Below, in pieces: positions 1-5,084 of a stretch of DNA of 13,013 bases. The translations under genes were made by a program, and so were the position numbers. Origin of the DNA: an uncultured Clostridia bacterium (lineage in GTDB: Bacteria > Bacillota > Clostridia > Christensenellales > UBA1242); assembly GCA_948439925.1 (NCBI GenBank), contig CAOJNR010000014.1, positions 1 to 13,013 of the forward strand, given 5' to 3'. How positions within the stretch are numbered: the stretch's first letter is position 1; every line of letters begins with the position of its first letter. The notes below the pieces were generated by a model. It searched no databases. It was given only the letters and a program-made list of their open reading frames with translations, and was not told where the DNA came from.

Positions 1-1209
1 AACTTGTTCATACTTTTCTTTATCTCCTTTGCAAATCGCAAGTGAAAGAATTTGATGAACGCAGGAATTTAATTTCCTATCAGATGTAAACTTGAAAATG
101 CTCAATCTAACAACGCTGAGATCTTCAATTTTATCACCATATTTAAGCCGTTTGGGCATTTTGATATCATCTTGCACATCAAAACCAAAACTCTTCAATG
201 TGTCTTTGATCACTTTGATTGTTGTATCTCCAACTCCAACGCAATCTTCCTTACTTACATTCTGAATCCAATTATTGATTTGTCCAAGTGTAATATTTGA
301 CAGTTTATCAAAAATTTGCTCTCTCGTTTCTGGGAGATACTCACCGTTCCTCTTGCCTTTAATCCATCTGAAAATAAACTGACGAGCATAAGTGTCCAAC
401 TTTGGCACATCACTAAACACAATCTGACTTATTGGAATGTTCTTTGGCTCTGCAATATTATCGTCTGGCGTTATGATTTTAATTTCTTCATCATCAACCA
501 ATGGCAAGCCAAAATTGTTCATAGTTGACAATATTATATCCACAAAATAATCACCCAATTTATTCATTCTTGAAAGCTGAGATTTTTTCAAAATAGATAA
601 ATCACCAAGCGTCTTTCTCGAATATCCAGCCAATTTTAAAGCATTTTTAATTCTAGTATCCGTTCTTTTATCGTCCGAAAAGACAACTTTCAAAATCGGT
701 AACATTTTTGCATCTTCAAAATCATCTTTTGATGTGATAAGTTTTTCACAATATAACTTATTTAATCCAAAGCTAATTAATTTTGAATTTATCTTTTCAA
801 GGCCTATTTTGTCTATACCTTTAAGTTTTAATACTTGCTCTTCTTTTAAAGCACTCAAATTACCCAAAGTGGACACACAAGAGCTTAATGCAATTTTAAT
901 TTTGCTGTCAATTCTGACGTCATCATGAAATTTAACTTTTAAGATTGAAATATTTTCAGGTTTTTTAATTTCTTGGGAAGCTTCAATATAAACTGACATC
1001 CCATAATTTTCCAAAACTCTATACACTCTTTCAAGTTCATATTTATCAAAATTCAAAAGCCATCTGTTTTCAAAACTAGGATTTACTGCGCAATCATAAA
1101 TTTCGCCAAGAGTATTGCCAAAACCTTTCAACTTCTCATGAATGCTGTTATCAATACTTTTCTTCTGACAGAATGCAACATCTTTAATTAGAATATTTCT
1201 ATTGTCCAT
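1..1209 (-). CDS. Tandem RNA polymerase alpha-CTD-like repeat protein (partial, C-terminus outside window)
   Basis: The frame is open from ATG at 1209 to the window edge, giving 403 codons without a stop. I translated it by hand. At least five modules are visible, at about residues 6-73, 87-152, 170-238, 258-345 and 368 onward. Each follows the plan of the RNA polymerase alpha C-terminal domain: a lead strand such as LKVVFSDD, a first helix (DTRIKNALKLAG), a TLGDL turn, then a helix-hairpin-helix ending in FGL. The closest parallels to E. coli alpha are module 2 (GIDKIGLEKINSKLISFGL) and module 4 (GVGDTTIKVIKDTLKSFGF). Only module 3 keeps residues equivalent to the DNA-contacting R265 and N268 (here R186 and N189); the others have S, K, Y or C at the Arg position. 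There is no NTD, so this is not rpoA. GAGG lies 5 nt before the ATG. Function is unknown; DNA or RNA-polymerase contact is an inference from the fold. Confidence 0.85.
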   Translation of the reverse strand, partial: MDNRNILIKDVAFCQKKSIDNSIHEKLKGFGNTLGEIYDCAVNPSFENRWLLNFDKYELERVYRVLENYGMSVYIEASQEIKKPENISILKVKFHDDVRIDSKIKIALSSCVSTLGNLSALKEEQVLKLKGIDKIGLEKINSKLISFGLNKLYCEKLITSKDDFEDAKMLPILKVVFSDDKRTDTRIKNALKLAGYSRKTLGDLSILKKSQLSRMNKLGDYFVDIILSTMNNFGLPLVDDEEIKIITPDDNIAEPKNIPISQIVFSDVPKLDTYARQFIFRWIKGKRNGEYLPETREQIFDKLSNITLGQINNWIQNVSKEDCVGVGDTTIKVIKDTLKSFGFDVQDDIKMPKRLKYGDKIEDLSVVRLSIFKFTSDRKLNSCVHQILSLAICKGDKEKYEQV

Positions 1210-1241
1210 TTTCGCCTCGACTTTTTGTCTTTCTTAATTTA

Positions 1242-1270
1242 ATAATAAAACAAAACCTCCTTTTTGTCAA
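1242..1270 (-). promoter_or_regulatory. Sigma-70-type promoter of the alpha-CTD-repeat gene
   Basis: On the minus strand TTGACA (1270-1265) is separated by 17 bp from TATTAT (1247-1242). This predicts a start near 1235 and a 5' leader of about 26 nt. An AGGAGG-like string in the spacer is not used for translation, because it lies upstream of the predicted transcript start. Confidence 0.8.
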
Positions 1271-1301
1271 GTGCCATTTTTATATCGTAATTTTTTAGCA
1301 T

Positions 1302-1572
1302 GTTGATATAAAGTGCCTAAGGCACAGACATAGATCGGATCTAATTTGAGTTTTAAAGTTTTTCTGTTGATAAAAAGTGCCTAAGGCACAGGCATTGATC
1401 GGATTTAATTTGTGTTTTAATGTTATTTGTTGATAAAAAGTGCTTAAAGCACAGACACAGATCGGATTTAATTTGTGTTTAGGGATAGTTTGATGATAAT
1501 AAGTGCCTAAGGCACAGATCGGATAGAGTTTGTATTTGGAGTTAGTTTGTTGATAAAAAGTGCTTAAAGCAC
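1302..1572. repeat. Five-unit direct repeat array with 13-bp palindromes
   Basis: Five copies of a unit beginning GTTGATAAAAAGTGC are present. Each carries a palindrome, at 1313-1325, 1377-1389, 1440-1452, 1503-1515 and 1560-1572, so the steps are 64, 63, 63 and 57 bp. The palindrome has two forms, GTGCCTAAGGCAC (three copies) and GTGCTTAAAGCAC (two copies); the change is on both arms, so symmetry is kept. In the first four units a GATCGGAT block followed by an AT-rich stretch comes next; unit 4 lacks about 6 bp before it. The last unit runs straight into the terminator at 1572. A frame is open through much of the array on the minus strand, but I do not consider it a gene. Role unknown: candidates are operators, a minisatellite, or a dispersed intergenic repeat family. 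Confidence 0.9.
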
Positions 1573-1602
1573 AAAACACCGACTAAAAATGTCGGTGTTT
1601 TG
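1572..1602 (-). terminator. Intrinsic terminator after rplA, possibly bidirectional
   Basis: Perfect 12-bp arms (1572-1583 and 1591-1602) with a GC-rich core ACCGAC/GTCGGT enclose a 7-nt loop. In the minus-strand RNA the hairpin ends in GUUUUGUG, 14 nt past the rplA stop codon. The plus-strand RNA would also have a U-rich tail (AUUUUGUUAUUU). Confidence 0.8.
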
Positions 1603-1616
1603 ATTTTGTTATTTAA

Positions 1617-2297
1617 TTACGCATTAACTGAAATCTTTATTCCAGGGCCCATTGATGAAGCGATTGTAACGCTTTTAAGGTAAGTTCCCTTTGCAGCTGC
1701 TGGCTTAGCCTTAACAAGTGCTTCAATAACAGTGTTGAAGTTGTCAACAAGTTTGTCTTTTCCGAAAGATACCTTTCCGATAATAACGTGAACATTGTTG
1801 TTCTTGTCAAGTCTGTATTCAACTTTACCAGCCTTAGCATCATTGATAGCCTTAGCAACGTCCATTGTAACAGTTCCGCTTTTTGGGTTTGGCATCAAAC
1901 CTTTTGGTCCGAGAACTCTTGCAACACGACCAACAACGCCCATCATGTCAGGAGTTGTGATACAAACGTCAAAGTCAATCCATCCGCCTTGAATTTTTGC
2001 AACGATGTCTTCTGCGCCAACATAGTCAGCACCAGCTTTAACAGCGTCATCAGCCTTGTCACCTTTGGCAATAACCAAAACTTTAAGGCTTTTACCAGTT
2101 CCGTGAGGCAAAATACATACGCCACGAACTTGTTGATCAGCATTTCTTCCATCAACGCCAAGACGAACGTGAAGTTCAACTGTTTCGTCAAACTTAGCTT
2201 TTGGAAGAGCGAGAAGTGATTCAACGCCACTTGCGATATCTTTTGCGCCAGGAGTGAGCATTGAGAGAGTTTGTTTTTGTTTCTTTGTCTGTTTCAT
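1617..2297 (-). CDS. rplA: 50S ribosomal protein L1
   Basis: 226 residues; the family is usually about 230. L1 forms the mobile L1 stalk on 23S rRNA, assists release of deacylated tRNA, and represses translation of its own operon. Diagnostic stretches are VRGVCILPHGTGKS (about residues 58-71), the near-invariant GPKGLMPNPKSGTVT (about 130-144) and the C-terminal AKGTYLKSVTIASSMGPG. The N-terminus is a little shorter than in E. coli. The start ATG at 2297 is preceded by AAGGAGGG. The rplK stop codon TAA overlaps this ribosome binding site (TAAGGAGGG), which suggests translational coupling. This is the last gene of the operon: it is followed by a terminator and not by rplJ. Confidence 0.98.
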   Translation of the reverse strand: MKQTKKQKQTLSMLTPGAKDIASGVESLLALPKAKFDETVELHVRLGVDGRNADQQVRGVCILPHGTGKSLKVLVIAKGDKADDAVKAGADYVGAEDIVAKIQGGWIDFDVCITTPDMMGVVGRVARVLGPKGLMPNPKSGTVTMDVAKAINDAKAGKVEYRLDKNNNVHVIIGKVSFGKDKLVDNFNTVIEALVKAKPAAAKGTYLKSVTIASSMGPGIKISVNA

Positions 2298-2308
2298 ACT
2301 TTCCCTCC

Positions 2309-2740
2309 TTAGCCTTCCACAACCGTAACGCCCATACTTCTTGCTGCGCCTTCGATCATAGACATTGCAGACTCGATTGATGTGCAGTTGAGATCTGGCA
2401 ATTTTGTTTCAGCAATTTGTCTGATTTGCGATTTTGTGATTTTTCCGACTTTTGTTTTGTTTGGTGCGGCTGAACCTGATTCCAAACCGATAGCCTTCTT
2501 GATAAGAACGGCTGCTGGTGGAGTTTTCAGCACGAATGTGAAACTTCTATCTGCATAGATAGTGATCACAACAGGGATAATAAGCCCTGCCTGAGAAGCT
2601 GTCTTCTCATTGAATTCTTTGGTAAAACCAGCGATGTTGATACCGTGAGGTCCAAGTGATGAACCAACTGGTGGTCCTGGTGTGGCTTTACCTGCTGGCA
2701 ATTGGAGTTTAACCATTGCAGCAACTTTTTTCTCTGCCAT
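2309..2740 (-). CDS. rplK: 50S ribosomal protein L11
   Basis: 143 residues, the normal length. L11 binds the GTPase-associated centre of 23S rRNA and supports factor-dependent steps of translation. The N-terminal domain shows KLQLPAGKATPGPPVG, with the conserved prolines, and LGPHGINI. The C-terminal RNA-binding domain shows GKITKSQIRQIAETKLPDLN and ends in AARSMGVTV. The frame stays open upstream to 2812. I chose ATG 2740 because AAGGAGG lies 5 nt before it and because the extra 24 residues would translate the L1-site and terminator leader. It is co-transcribed with rplA from the promoter at 2828-2856. Confidence 0.98.
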   Translation of the reverse strand: MAEKKVAAMVKLQLPAGKATPGPPVGSSLGPHGINIAGFTKEFNEKTASQAGLIIPVVITIYADRSFTFVLKTPPAAVLIKKAIGLESGSAAPNKTKVGKITKSQIRQIAETKLPDLNCTSIESAMSMIEGAARSMGVTVVEG

Positions 2741-2757
2741 TTTTTCCTCCTTATTAA

Positions 2758-2793
2758 GTGGTGCATTGACGGGTTGCAGTTCCCATCTCCCAC
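2758..2793 (-). promoter_or_regulatory. Probable ribosomal protein L1 autoregulatory site in the rplK-rplA leader
   Basis: In the minus-strand RNA an outer helix GUGG/CCAC and an inner helix GAUGGG/CCCGUC flank an asymmetric internal loop (GA opposite AAUGCA). The 5' side, GUGGGAG, matches the L1-stalk sequence of 23S rRNA as I recall it (GGUGGGAGG...CCACC), and the 3' side (UCAAUGCACCAC) resembles the rRNA partner strand. L1 repressing its own mRNA through such a mimic is established for rplK-rplA operons. The site ends 17 nt before the rplK ATG, close enough to affect ribosome loading. The structure was folded by eye. Confidence 0.75.
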
Positions 2794-2823
2794 AAAAAAA
2801 CGCCGAAACCATAGTTTCAACGT
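2794..2823 (-). terminator. Terminator hairpin at the rplK promoter junction
   Basis: ACGUUGAAAC (2823-2814) pairs with GUUUCGGCGU (2809-2800) across a UAUG loop and is followed by six U (2799-2794). Two of the pairs are G-U and would be C-A mismatches in plus-strand RNA, so it acts on minus-strand transcripts. It lies downstream of the small gene ending at 2880. It also begins within about 2 nt of the predicted rplK transcript start, so attenuation of rplK-rplA is possible. Confidence 0.75.
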
Positions 2824-2827
2824 TTTT

Positions 2828-2856
2828 ATTATACTTTTCTTATATCTATTTGTCAA
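2828..2856 (-). promoter_or_regulatory. Consensus sigma-70-type promoter for rplK-rplA
   Basis: Minus-strand TTGACA (2856-2851), exactly 17 bp, then TATAAT (2833-2828): a full match to consensus at both boxes. The predicted start is near 2821, giving a leader of about 80 nt that holds the hairpin and the L1 site. Confidence 0.9.
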
Positions 2857-2879
2857 GTATATTTGCAAACTTTATCAAA

Positions 2880-3077
2880 TTATTGTATGCTGTCTTCATC
2901 TTTAGCATAAGCATAAGCAAATTTTGCTCTAAATGCTGCATCTGCTTCTGTATCTGCTTGTTTTCTTTGTTCTGCAAGCTTTGCATATTGCTCTGCTGCT
3001 GCATTCCAGTTTTCTGCAGCTTGAATTTCTTTCTGTTTTTTAAGTGCTTCAAGTGCTTTTATTTGTTCACTATTCAT
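2880..3077 (-). CDS. Small charged helical protein, unknown function
   Basis: 65 residues, starting MNSEQIKALEALKKQKE and continuing with many Ala, Gln, Lys and Glu and no Gly or Pro, so it should be one or two long helices or a coiled coil. It has no signal peptide, membrane segment or cysteine. It is supported as a real gene by GGGAGGT 6 nt before ATG 3077, by a near-consensus promoter upstream (TTGACT-17-TATAAT) and by a terminator downstream. It sits between nusG and rplK, which are usually neighbours, as its own transcription unit. I do not recognise the family. Confidence 0.75.
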   Translation of the reverse strand: MNSEQIKALEALKKQKEIQAAENWNAAAEQYAKLAEQRKQADTEADAAFRAKFAYAYAKDEDSIQ

Positions 3078-3103
3078 AAGTTACCTCCCTTAGTTATGTA
3101 TTC

Positions 3104-3132
3104 ATTATACAACACTGCATCAAAAAAGTCAA
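3104..3132 (-). promoter_or_regulatory. Promoter of the small gene at 2880-3077
   Basis: Minus-strand TTGACT (3132-3127), 17 bp, TATAAT (3109-3104). The -35 box is formed by the 3' arm of the nusG terminator hairpin, so terminator and promoter share bases. Confidence 0.85.
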
Positions 3133-3154
3133 TACCCATTTTTGATATTGACTT
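3122..3154 (-). terminator. Terminator after nusG
   Basis: AAGUCAAUA (3154-3146) pairs with UAUUGACUU (3134-3126) around an 11-nt loop and is followed by U residues to 3122. The stem is AT-rich. It begins about 22 nt past the nusG stop and closes the rpmG-secE-nusG unit. Confidence 0.75.
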
Positions 3155-3176
3155 AATTTTTTTAAATATCGAAAAC

Positions 3177-3773
3177 TTAGTTATTCACCTTGCGAACTTG
3201 TGCAAATTGAAGGTCAACAGCTGTTTCTCTTCCAAACATCTCAACAAGTGCTGTAAGAGTGCCGTTCTCACTGTCAACTGATTGAATTTTGCCAATCATG
3301 CCATTGAGCGCGCCTTCGATAACTTCGATTGTGTCGCCTTCTGCAAGGTCAACCTCAACTTTGATTTTTTCAAGGCGAAGTTTGATCACTTCTTCCTCAG
3401 TGAGTGCAAGAGGTCTGCCCTTTGGACCAACAAAACCGGTGATTCCGCGTGTGAGAGTCACATTGTGCCAGAGGTCATCAGCATATTTCATTTTGACAAG
3501 GATATAGCAAGGCATAGCCTTTCTTTGAACAAGCTTTTTCTTGCCGTTTTTCTCTTCAACAACATCTTCCATTGGAATAACGATATCAAAAATTCTGTCG
3601 TGAAGGTTAAACTTGTCCACAACAGTTTCAAGATTTTCTTTCGCAACATTTTCATATCCTGAAAATGTGTGAAGCACATACCATTTTTCTTCGAGTTTTG
3701 AAACGTCAACATTTTTGCGCTTTGACTCTTCTGGTATTACCTGAGAATTTTCACTATTAAAATTTTCTTCCAT
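3177..3773 (-). CDS. nusG: Transcription termination/antitermination factor NusG
   Basis: 198 residues; the usual length is about 175-180. NusG binds the clamp of elongating RNA polymerase and, through its KOW domain, links it to partners such as Rho or the ribosome. The NGN domain starts at about residue 30 (KWYVLHTFSGYE) and includes GITGFVG at about 110-116. The KOW domain spans about 145-178, with EGDTIEVIEGALNGMIGKI; the common GPF motif is GAL here. The extra length is a 28-residue polar, mostly acidic N-terminal tail. ATG 3773 was chosen because AAAGGTGG lies just upstream; the secE stop TAA forms the start of that site (TAAAGGTGG), so the two genes are probably coupled. It is the last gene of its operon. 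Confidence 0.97.
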   Translation of the reverse strand: MEENFNSENSQVIPEESKRKNVDVSKLEEKWYVLHTFSGYENVAKENLETVVDKFNLHDRIFDIVIPMEDVVEEKNGKKKLVQRKAMPCYILVKMKYADDLWHNVTLTRGITGFVGPKGRPLALTEEEVIKLRLEKIKVEVDLAEGDTIEVIEGALNGMIGKIQSVDSENGTLTALVEMFGRETAVDLQFAQVRKVNN

Positions 3774-3782
3774 AATCCACCT

Positions 3783-4124
3783 TTATTTAAACAATCCAAA
3801 AATAAATTCAAACAAAACATCTATTCCAAAAAGAATAACTGCAAAGATGAGAACGACTGCGAGAACAACGCCTGTTCTTTTAACAACTTCGGCAAAACTT
3901 GGCCAAGTGACTTTTTTGAGTTCAGACGCTGTGCCTTTTGCGTTTTCCTTGATGTTAAGCTTGTTCTTCTTCTCTTTCTTCTTTTTGAACTTTTTGTTCT
4001 TATCAGCTGTTTTATCAGCGTTTTTTTCAGCTTTTTTGTCTGACTTGTTTGAAACTTTTTCTTCTTGTGTAGGGACTTTTTTCTCTTCTGTCACAACTTG
4101 TGACTCTTTGTTTTTCTTTGACAT
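3783..4124 (-). CDS. secE: Preprotein translocase subunit SecE
   Basis: 113 residues from ATG 4124. SecE is the small clamp subunit of the SecYEG channel. The family signature ELKKVTWPSFAEVVKRTGVV is followed by one membrane helix (VLAVVLIFAVILFGIDVLFEFIF) at the C-terminus. The first 60 or so residues are a Lys/Glu-rich polar extension, including a run like KKFKKKKEKKNK; single-helix Gram-positive SecE proteins are often only about 60 residues in total. A TTG at 4136 would add four residues but has no ribosome binding site, while ATG 4124 has GGGGGA a few bases upstream. It lies between rpmG (21-nt gap) and nusG (9-nt gap). Confidence 0.95.
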   Translation of the reverse strand: MSKKNKESQVVTEEKKVPTQEEKVSNKSDKKAEKNADKTADKNKKFKKKKEKKNKLNIKENAKGTASELKKVTWPSFAEVVKRTGVVLAVVLIFAVILFGIDVLFEFIFGLFK

Positions 4125-4145
4125 TGATTCCCCCAAAAAATTTGA

Positions 4146-4307
4146 TTATTTTGTTTCTTTGTGAACAGTTCTCTTTCCGCAACGAGCACAGAATTTTGTA
4201 ATTTCAATTCTCTCTGGATTTGCTGTTGAGTTTTTGCTTGTTGCATAGTTTCTCTCTTGACATTCAGTGCAAGCAAGAGTGATGTTTTTGCGTTTTGGTG
4301 CTGCCAT
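4146..4307 (-). CDS. rpmG: 50S ribosomal protein L33, zinc-binding form
   Basis: 53 residues, a normal L33 length, found by translating the minus strand by hand. It opens MAAPKRKNITLACTEC and ends FCARCGKRTVHKETK. The two CxxC pairs (C13/C16 and C40/C43) form the zinc ribbon of the C+ type of L33. Its place directly before secE-nusG is the usual one in Gram-positive bacteria. ATG 4307 has AGGAGA 8-9 nt upstream. It is transcribed from the promoter at 4360-4388 as the first gene of rpmG-secE-nusG. A different, longer frame overlaps the same stretch but lacks any L33 features. Confidence 0.96.
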   Translation of the reverse strand: MAAPKRKNITLACTECQERNYATSKNSTANPERIEITKFCARCGKRTVHKETK

Positions 4308-4326
4308 AATTCATTTCTCCTAACAT

Positions 4327-4359
4327 AAAAACTAACACCCCAAGTGGAAGTGTTAGTTT
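4327..4359 (-). terminator. Terminator-like hairpin at the rpmG promoter junction
   Basis: Perfect 10-bp arms AAACTAACAC/GTGTTAGTTT (4359-4350 and 4338-4329), an 11-nt loop, then a short T run. It starts directly after the -10 box of the rpmG promoter, so a transcript starting near 4353 lacks most of the 5' arm. It most likely stops transcripts arriving from the HicB-like gene. Confidence 0.65.
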
Positions 4360-4388
4360 ATTCTAACATATTGCATCTATATTGTCAA
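4360..4388 (-). promoter_or_regulatory. Promoter of rpmG-secE-nusG
   Basis: Minus-strand TTGACA (4388-4383), 17 bp, TAGAAT (4365-4360). The predicted start is near 4353, about 46 nt before the rpmG ATG. Confidence 0.85.
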
Positions 4389-4420
4389 CAATTTTGTTTT
4401 ACTTTCGCAAAAAAAATATT

Positions 4421-4693
4421 TTATTTTAAGTCTTTTTTTGTCAAAATGGCGTCAACGAGCATAACAACGTCGTCCTTTCGGCAAGAGCCTTTAACTTTTT
4501 CAAACGAAGAAGGAAAGTTGTAATCAAAATCATATTTCTCAGTTTGTATGAAATAACCTTTCAGTGCCTCTTTTGCATAAAGGAAAGCCTCTTCCATGAA
4601 AAAACCATCTGTTGTGAGTTCAAGATCTGGAAAAAGCACTTTGACCATATCATCATCTTTAAAGAAAATCGCTGGATAGATGTGTCTTTGCAT
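4421..4693 (-). CDS. HicB-like antitoxin-type protein without adjacent HicA
   Basis: 90 residues. Residues 5-48 follow the HicB partial RNase-H-like fold: IYPAIFFKDDDMVKVLFPDL, then GFFMEEAFLYAKEALKGY, matching the family pattern of YPA...V.FPDL...G....EAl..AkeaL. HicB proteins usually neutralise the mRNA-cleaving toxin HicA and often carry a DNA-binding domain. Here the C-terminal part is short (about 40 residues) with no clear helix-turn-helix or ribbon-helix-helix, and neither neighbour resembles HicA. AGGAG lies 6-7 nt before ATG 4693. It may be an orphan antitoxin or a HicB-fold protein with another role. The fold call is strong; an antitoxin function is not shown. Confidence 0.8.
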   Translation of the reverse strand: MQRHIYPAIFFKDDDMVKVLFPDLELTTDGFFMEEAFLYAKEALKGYFIQTEKYDFDYNFPSSFEKVKGSCRKDDVVMLVDAILTKKDLK

Positions 4694-4717
4694 TTCAACT
4701 CCTAAATTTATAGATTT

Positions 4718-4745
4718 ATTTTATCACAAAAAAACATCATTTCAA
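4718..4745 (-). promoter_or_regulatory. Possible promoter of the HicB-like gene
   Basis: Minus-strand TTGAAA (4745-4740), 16 bp, TAAAAT (4723-4718). This is a moderate match in AT-rich DNA. A short AT stem with a CCCC loop (4749-4764), overlapping the stop of the preceding gene, could be a weak terminator. Confidence 0.45.
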
Positions 4746-4762
4746 AACAAAAATGGGGATTT

Positions 4763-5047
4763 TTACATTTTTTTGCCTTCTTTTTTGCAATTTTTATCAA
4801 GTTTTGCTTCAATCACAAGTTTTTTGATTGCTTTAAGTTCCAACGCTAGCATTGAAAGCCTACATAAAATGCTGTATTTTACATCATCTTTTTTGCCCTC
4901 CACTTTTAAATATTTATTGCAATTTGAGCAAGTTTTTGCGTTGCTATCTTTACAAATAAAATAGCCGACTTTATCCATTCGGTCAAGTTTTTCATTATAT
5001 GTATAAAGTTGCTTAAAAAACTTGCAATCTTCTCTCATTTCCTTCAT
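4763..5047 (-). CDS. Small four-cysteine protein, possible zinc-binding, unknown function
   Basis: 94 residues from ATG 5047, reading MKEMREDCKFFKQLYTY. Cysteines at about residues 8, 32, 40 and 43 (DCKFF, FICKD and TCSNC) are spaced like a small zinc-binding site; a fifth lies in ILCRLSML. The second half is a helix with a Lys-rich end (KNCKKEGKKM). The frame is open four codons further up to 5059, but a strong GGAGGTGATT directly precedes ATG 5047 and lies inside that extension, so I use the shorter form. No signal peptide or membrane segment is seen. I do not recognise the family; its look (short, CxxC, basic tail) is like many phage- or mobile-element-associated proteins, which is only an impression. 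Confidence 0.7.
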   Translation of the reverse strand: MKEMREDCKFFKQLYTYNEKLDRMDKVGYFICKDSNAKTCSNCNKYLKVEGKKDDVKYSILCRLSMLALELKAIKKLVIEAKLDKNCKKEGKKM

Positions 5048-5084
5048 AATCACCTCCATTTCAGCACCATTGTAGCAAAATGAA

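Noticed and set aside
1302..1572. CRISPR array
   Set aside because: The stretches between palindromes are themselves similar to each other, the unit is about 63 bp and drifts, and no cas gene is present.
1295..1579. 94-codon reading frame through the repeat array (minus strand), with a peptide repeat around CALGTFYQQ
   Set aside because: It would start at a GTG inside the terminator stem with no ribosome binding site. Three of the four repeat steps are multiples of three, which alone keeps the frame open; the 64-bp step breaks the peptide repeat. The palindromes explain the region better.
1788..2219. 143-codon plus-strand frame antisense to rplA
   Set aside because: It is a shadow of the conserved rplA frame, with no ribosome binding site or recognisable product.
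2741..2812. N-terminal extension of L11 to 2812
   Set aside because: It would translate the terminator U tract and the L1-site leader. ATG 2740 has a strong ribosome binding site and gives the family's normal start and length.
2682..3281. 199-codon plus-strand frame across the rplK start, the small gene and the end of nusG
   Set aside because: It is antisense to three supported genes and two regulatory regions. Its Cys/Phe-rich product is typical of the reverse of Ala/Lys/Glu-rich coding DNA.
4763..5047. HicA toxin partner for the HicB-like gene
   Set aside because: The cysteine pattern and length do not fit HicA, which is a 60-80 residue double-stranded-RNA-binding-like fold with a catalytic His.
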